Assembly: GCF_019175385.1 (NCBI RefSeq)
Contig: NC_083346.1
Coordinates: 85,946,543-86,010,542, forward strand
Reading direction: 5' to 3'
Source of the DNA: Lycium barbarum
Taxonomy: Eukaryota > Streptophyta > Magnoliopsida > Solanales > Solanaceae
Length of the DNA stretch: 64,000 bases
How positions within the stretch are numbered: position 1 is the first letter of the stretch; every line of letters begins with the position of its first letter. This document shows, piece after piece, positions 59,136 to 64,000 of the stretch. Below the pieces are notes generated by a model. The model did not search any database, was not told the DNA's origin, and worked only from the letters and a program-made list of their open reading frames with translations. A program made the position numbers and the translations under genes.

Positions 59136-60779
59136 AGTCTTGAAAAAACAAGACAATTTATCATTTACAACTCTAGAAATTACAAGAGAAACAAAGAAAA
59201 AAAAAAGACACTTTGGAAGAAAAATAAAAGGCCAATTTCGGCCAAGCTTGGAGGAAACAAGAACCTTGGAAAAATTTCTCAAAACATTACTCTCAACTAA
59301 TTGGAAGGTCCCTAGCAAGGAGAAGAGGTCATTGGAACAAGTAGAACATTTATTGTTGCAAGATCAACATTCTAGCCAAGTGGGAAATTGAAGAAAAAAG
59401 GTAAGAACTTAATCTTCTTTTATATGTTATGTGTGGCTGTGTATGTTGTGGTGTGTAGGAGTGAATGAAACTCATGAAAATTATGAAAATATGGATGTTG
59501 AAAAGTTGTCCGTATATATGCTGATTAAGTTGTTGGAAGATTATGAGAATTGAATTGAATTGAATTGAAGTGAATTTGATTGAATTGTTGCTGGAATAAT
59601 TGCTAGTATTGTTGTTGGTTTGGCCGGGTCAAATTCCCGGATTGTTGTCATCGATTTGGGGCCGAGCCGTACTCTCGGGGTTGGTACATTTACAGGGGAA
59701 ATGCTGCCGAAATTTCGGCAGACAAAGTGTTACTTTAAAGAATCAACTTCTAAAGGCATTAATCAAGTTTTGGTAAACATGACCAATCTGTAGATTTTGG
59801 CGGATTTGGAACGTGAATTTGGAGTCGCATAAGAAGCAGAAAAGGTATGTAAGGCTTCACCCTTCCTTCTTTGGCATGTCTTAGACATAATAGGTCGAAT
59901 ACGAGCCTCGGGGACAACTCTATTCTCCGGAATCCGCGCCTAAAGTTTCCCTTTTTTCATTCAGTAGAATTGAATTAAAAAGTGTGCAAAATATTTGAAG
60001 AATTTCCTAAACCTCTAGAACTCGCATAAATAGGACCCGACTACCCTAAAACCCTCACAAGTAACGCCATGACATGTAACATATGTAAATTTGGTACGCC
60101 GCCTCATTTGATCCGAGGTGGGCCCACTGGTTCCCGGATTTACCTTATTGTTCCGCTTGACTTACTTTGAAGCTGAATCCAAAAGAAACCTTGATCCTTA
60201 TTCCGTTATCAGATGACAAGTACCATACCTATCCCAATGAGAATACTTCTATGACGACAATGATAATGATCATGTTAAGAAAGAGAATATGCCTATGATA
60301 AGTACGAAAATAATGATTCTATGACTAGGAGTCTTGAGCTATGAATTTAATGTGAATGTGAAAGTGTTATACTAGTTCTTGAACCTCAATTCTATTCCTT
60401 AGCTATGACACTAGTTTCTAAAAGACTTCAAAGCATATGAATTGGCGGTTATAATGTCCATGATTTTATTCTATGCTCTCTCTTAAGGCTATTTTCCGTT
60501 GGTAGTCTCGCCTTAAAATACTCGTTCCTTCAAGGTGAGACAAAGTAACCATGATTATTCCATAACGTAATCGGAGGTCACCGACCTTACGTCACTCCGA
60601 TGGACACATGACTTTCTTTGGGCTCTCATGCATGCCAATTGTATGACATATGTATATGAATGTGAATATGTATATGTATATGGGGAAAGGGGAAGGGCCA
60701 CTGTTATATCACCACCTGATTCAGCTGGATTTCGTCCCGGACGCGGGATATGGGACAGCCGGATACGGCGTCTGTATAT

Positions 60780-60829
<50 letters not shown>

Positions 60830-61545
60830 GTTGGGACACTGTTGGGGAGGGGGGTGGGAGAGCCGATGTACTCGGCGTCTGTGAATGTAAATAAAGGACA
60901 CCGTTTTCTGAAATGTTCTGTTTTCTGTACATGTAAATAAGAAGCACCGTTTTTCTGAAAAAGAAACTAAGCATGCATGGCATCCGCAGAAAGGCATTCA
61001 TATGTACAGGTTACTTCTGTTCCAAGATAAGCTCCATATGTCTATTCCGTTATTATTCATACTGCATATTCCTTTATTATGTCACTATTCATGCTTTACA
61101 TACTCAGTACATTACTCGTACTGACCCCTCTTCTTCGGGGGCTACGTTTCATGCGGCGCAGGTACTCCCAGATGATTAGAAGACCTTACTAAAGATGTTC
61201 CAGTGGAGATGGCGAACTCCACTTGTCCCGGAGAATTGCCAAGTCCAAGTATATGCTATGATGTTTTGTTCTATGTTAGAGACTTTGCAGACAAAGCAAT
61301 GGGTATTGGGTTGTCAGTCTATAAGCGGCTCCAGCAGCCGATATGCTATTTTGTTTTATGCATGCGTCTTACATGATGTAAGAGCTTACTTATGAAAAGA
61401 AAGAAAAAAATATTGGAGAGCTTACTATGTATTTCTTTCTTTACAGATTCAAGGGTTTCTATACGTAACAAGAGTCAGCGGGTTCGCTCGGCTGCAGTTA
61501 TGGGGTCGGGTGCCCATCACACCCTAGTAAAGTCGGGGTGTGACA
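58651..61545 (+). repeat. N3 right (3') LTR
   Basis: Near copy of 53485-56362. Differences include longer AT runs (59094-59121 and 60783-60824), one instead of two TCCCGGACGCGGGAT units (60735-60749), and an intact ACGTCA in the hairpin (60570-60601). CAGTAC-N7-GTACTG is at 61105-61123. Confidence 0.93.
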
Positions 61546-61550
61546 ACGTG

Positions 61551-63066
61551 TAATTGATTCGGGTAAGGCAGGAATTAGTGTTAATGATCCTGCGGTCTCG
61601 TCCCTGAATGCGGAGATAAAAGAACGCCAGTACGAAGATCCACAGATGTGTCATCACAGGGATGTATCCTGTGGGAAAGAGAAGTCTCCATTTGCAGTCT
61701 CCATAGATGGGGTTCTTAGATACCGAGACAGACTGTGTGTCCCGGATGTGGCAAAATTACGCCAGCAAATTTAGAAGAAGCGCATCATTCTCGGTATTCC
61801 ATTCATCCAGGTACGACCAAAATGTATCACGATCTTAAATTGCTATATTGGTGGGATGGCATGAAACGAGACATAGCAGCATTTGTGGTGCAGTGTCCGA
61901 ACTGCCAACAGGTGAAGGCAGAACATCAGAAGCCAGGGGGCTTATTGCAAGCGATGGAAATTCCTACTTGGAAATGGGAGGAGATTAATATGGATTTTAT
62001 TGTGGGGTTACCCCGCTCCCTAGGCAAATATGACTCTATATGGGTGATCGTGGACAGACTCATGAAAGCAGCTCATTTCCTCCCAGTTAGGACCACGTAT
62101 TCACCAGAAGACTATGCTAGGTTATATTTAAAATAAATCGTGCGCCTTCATGGGATCCCTTTGGCCATTATTACAGACAGACGGGCTCAGTTTACAGCTA
62201 AGTTTTGGAAATCTTTTCAAGAAGGGTTAGGTACCCAAGTCAAATTCAGCACAACATTTCATCCACAAATGGACGGACAAGCCGAGCGTACCATTCAGAC
62301 CTTGGAGGATATGCTCCGAGCGTGTGTGTTGGATTTTGGGGGTAGTTGGGATGAGCATTTACCCCTTATCGAATTTGCTTATAACAATAGCTACCATTCC
62401 GGTATTCAAATGGCCCCGTATGAAGCCTTATATGGAAGAAAATGCAGATCTCCAATTGGATGGTTTGAAACCGAAGAAGTACAATTGATAGGCCCCGACT
62501 TGATCCAACAAGCAGTTGAAAAGGTTAAAGTGATTCGAGACCGACTGTTAACAGCTCAAAGTCGCCAAAAGTCTTATGCAGACAACCACCGACGGGATTT
62601 AGAATTTCAGGAAAATGACTGGGTATTTCTGAAGGTATCGCCAATAAAAGGGGTGATGAGATTTGGCAAAAAGGGGAAGTTAAGCCCAAGATACATCGGA
62701 CCTAATAAAATTGTCCGTAAGGTGGGACAGGTAGCATATGAATTGGACCTACCTTCGGAGCTTGAATCAGTCCATCCGGTGTTCCATGTTTCGATGCTCC
62801 ACAAGTGTATCGGGGATCCTACAACAATAGTCTCGGTTGACGATGTGCGGGTGACAGAGAAGCTGACATATGAAGAAGTACCTATTGCCATTTTAGATAG
62901 ACGAGTAGGAAGGCTCCGGAACAAAGAAGTAGCTTCGGTGAAAATCCTATGGCGAAACAGCAATCGAGAAGAAATGACTTGGGAAGCGGAGGAGAAGATG
63001 AAATCCATGTACCCGCATTTGTTCCAGTCCCCGGAGGAGATTCAAGGTGAAGCGTCGATGATGTAA
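61551..63066 (+). pseudogene. G4 integrase and chromodomain
   Basis: Continuation of G4 pol after N3. The HHCC finger [10 protein letters not shown] to CPNCQQVKAEHQ lies at about 61785-61930, with a 1-base loss near 61770 before it. The integrase core has VIVDRLMKAAHF (near 62045), IITDRRAQFT (near 62170) and QAERTIQTLEDML (near 62280-62315), so D-D-E is kept. A GAA-to-TAA stop lies at 62134-62136. From 62140 the frame is open for 308 codons to the chromodomain (VPIAILDRRVGRLRNKEVA, EEMTWEAEE, MYPHLF) and the stop at 63064-63066. This is the best-preserved chromodomain in the window and includes a VTEKLTYEE stretch partly missing in G3. Confidence 0.94.
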
Positions 63067-63270
63067 GGAATGTACACCTTAGTATTATGCTTTTAGTCGT
63101 GTGTGGCCATGGATGTGTTGATAGTGTGATATAGCCTTGTAAGGCCATGATATTGTGGGTTGCTGTGACAGGTTGGTAGAGTCAAATTACAAAGGAAACT
63201 CTGGCACAATTTTTCTAAAATTCCCGAGTGTCGAACATTTGAGGACGAATGTTTCAAAAGGGGGGATGAA
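63067..63270 (+). other. G4 3' untranslated interior and polypurine tract
   Basis: About 190 bp non-coding, then AAAAGGGGGGATGAA at 63256-63270, the polypurine tract with one T. Confidence 0.88.
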
Positions 63271-64000
63271 TGTGACACCCCGAAAATTTTTCCGTACTTG
63301 TGTGATGAGTAGAACAATGAAGGGCTTGAGTGGATGATGTTTTATTAAGTCGGGAATGGCTAATTGTGAATTTTTGGAAAGAAGAAGGTGGCGGAAAATT
63401 TTAGCACAGTGGTCGTAAAGGGCACTATACGGCCCGTAAAGTGATTTACGGACCGTATAGTGCAATCGTCCTCTAGCTGTCTAAAATTTCAAGTTCTGTC
63501 AAAGTGTTGAAATGGCTAAAAATGACTTGGAGGACAGCCCGTAAACTGGTTTACGGACCGTAAACCTCGGTCGTAAACTGCCATTTCCCTTAGCCAAACT
63601 TTCTTTTTTTGAAATGCTTAAAAACGATCGCGGAGGACGGACCGTAAACCACAATACGGTCCGTAAACTGTGGTTTACGACCACTGTTCATCCCGACGAG
63701 AATTCATTAAACATCAGTTTTGAGTTACTAAAAAAGGACTTAAGCCTCATTTCATTTCATTATTCATCCATACAACTCAAGAGACTTCTAGAACTCTCCA
63801 AACACTTCATCCACAAAGTTCAAGAGAATCCAGGGAAGACTAAGATCAACACCACTAAATTCATGAAAACAAGTGTAAGAACACATCAAAGGATCATCTA
63901 AGTCAAGAAATCCTCAAAAGGGTGGAACTAGGGTTCTGGCTAAGTGAAGTATTTCAACTCAAGGCTTGTTCAATCATCATTTAAGGTATGTTTCATGACT
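63271..64000 (+). repeat. G4 3' LTR, cut by the right edge
   Basis: Begins TGTGACACC; 730 bp are in the window. It contains the full palindrome cluster (63405-63690; long arms at 63423-63462) and ends in the AAGGTATGTTTCATGAC segment. Confidence 0.95.

Larger units (their letters stand above)
53485..61545 (+). mobile_element. N3: non-autonomous LTR element carrying a 5S rRNA-like segment
   Basis: 8.06 kb, target duplication ACGTG at 53480-53484 and 61546-61550, inserted in G4 pol in the same orientation. LTRs are about 2.88 and 2.90 kb and look very similar to each other; the interior is 2.29 kb and non-coding. It shares its LTR start, leader, 5S-like island and polypurine tract with N2, and has about 1.2 kb of extra interior (about 57290-58590). 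Confidence 0.93.

Overview
The window is a plant nuclear repeat block. I see no host gene, tRNA or working rRNA gene in 64 kb. It is made of nested, decayed LTR retrotransposons of the Ty3/gypsy superfamily. The coding copies are chromoviruses, most like the Tekay/Del clade: gag with CCHC knuckles, protease, RT, RNase H, integrase and a C-terminal chromodomain, with an initiator tRNA-Met primer site. A dicot is likely and Solanaceae is my guess, but nothing here proves the family.

Layout. (1) 1-15432: an old minus-strand gypsy element, G1. Its pol is split by N1 (1109-12566, TSD TTTCA), a non-coding LTR element that itself holds a solo LTR, S1 (5090-7719, TSD CAAAT). (2) 15433-35813: G2, a minus-strand gag-pol element inserted in the G1 LTR. 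The G2 3' LTR is split by N2 (15737-23824, TSD GGCAC) and by a damaged solo LTR, S2 (23923-26289). The G2 gag-pol lies at 28482-33236. (3) 35814-41161: the rest of the G1 LTR, fused at a palindromic breakpoint to a related LTR (S3, to 38755), then remains of a different LTR (S4, to 40795) and 366 bp of unassigned DNA. (4) 41162-64000: a plus-strand array LTR / gag-pol G3 / LTR / gag-pol G4 / LTR. The pol of G4 is split by N3 (53485-61545, TSD ACGTG).

Every coding copy carries nonsense changes and frameshifts, so none looks autonomous. N1, N2 and N3 have LTRs of about 2.6-3.5 kb and short non-coding interiors. They keep the primer site, a leader alignable to that of the coding elements, and the polypurine tract, which fits mobilisation in trans by gypsy proteins.

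The most interesting signal is in the interiors of N2 and N3. Both carry a 101-nt segment that aligns without gaps to most of plant 5S rRNA, in the element's sense, with the internal Pol III promoter boxes and a downstream T4. This segment lies in a 144-nt island with only 3 differences between the two elements, while the flanks are clearly diverged. A second signal is a fixed series of short conserved blocks shared by LTRs that otherwise align poorly, including a hairpin with a paired A-T to G-C change in its stem.
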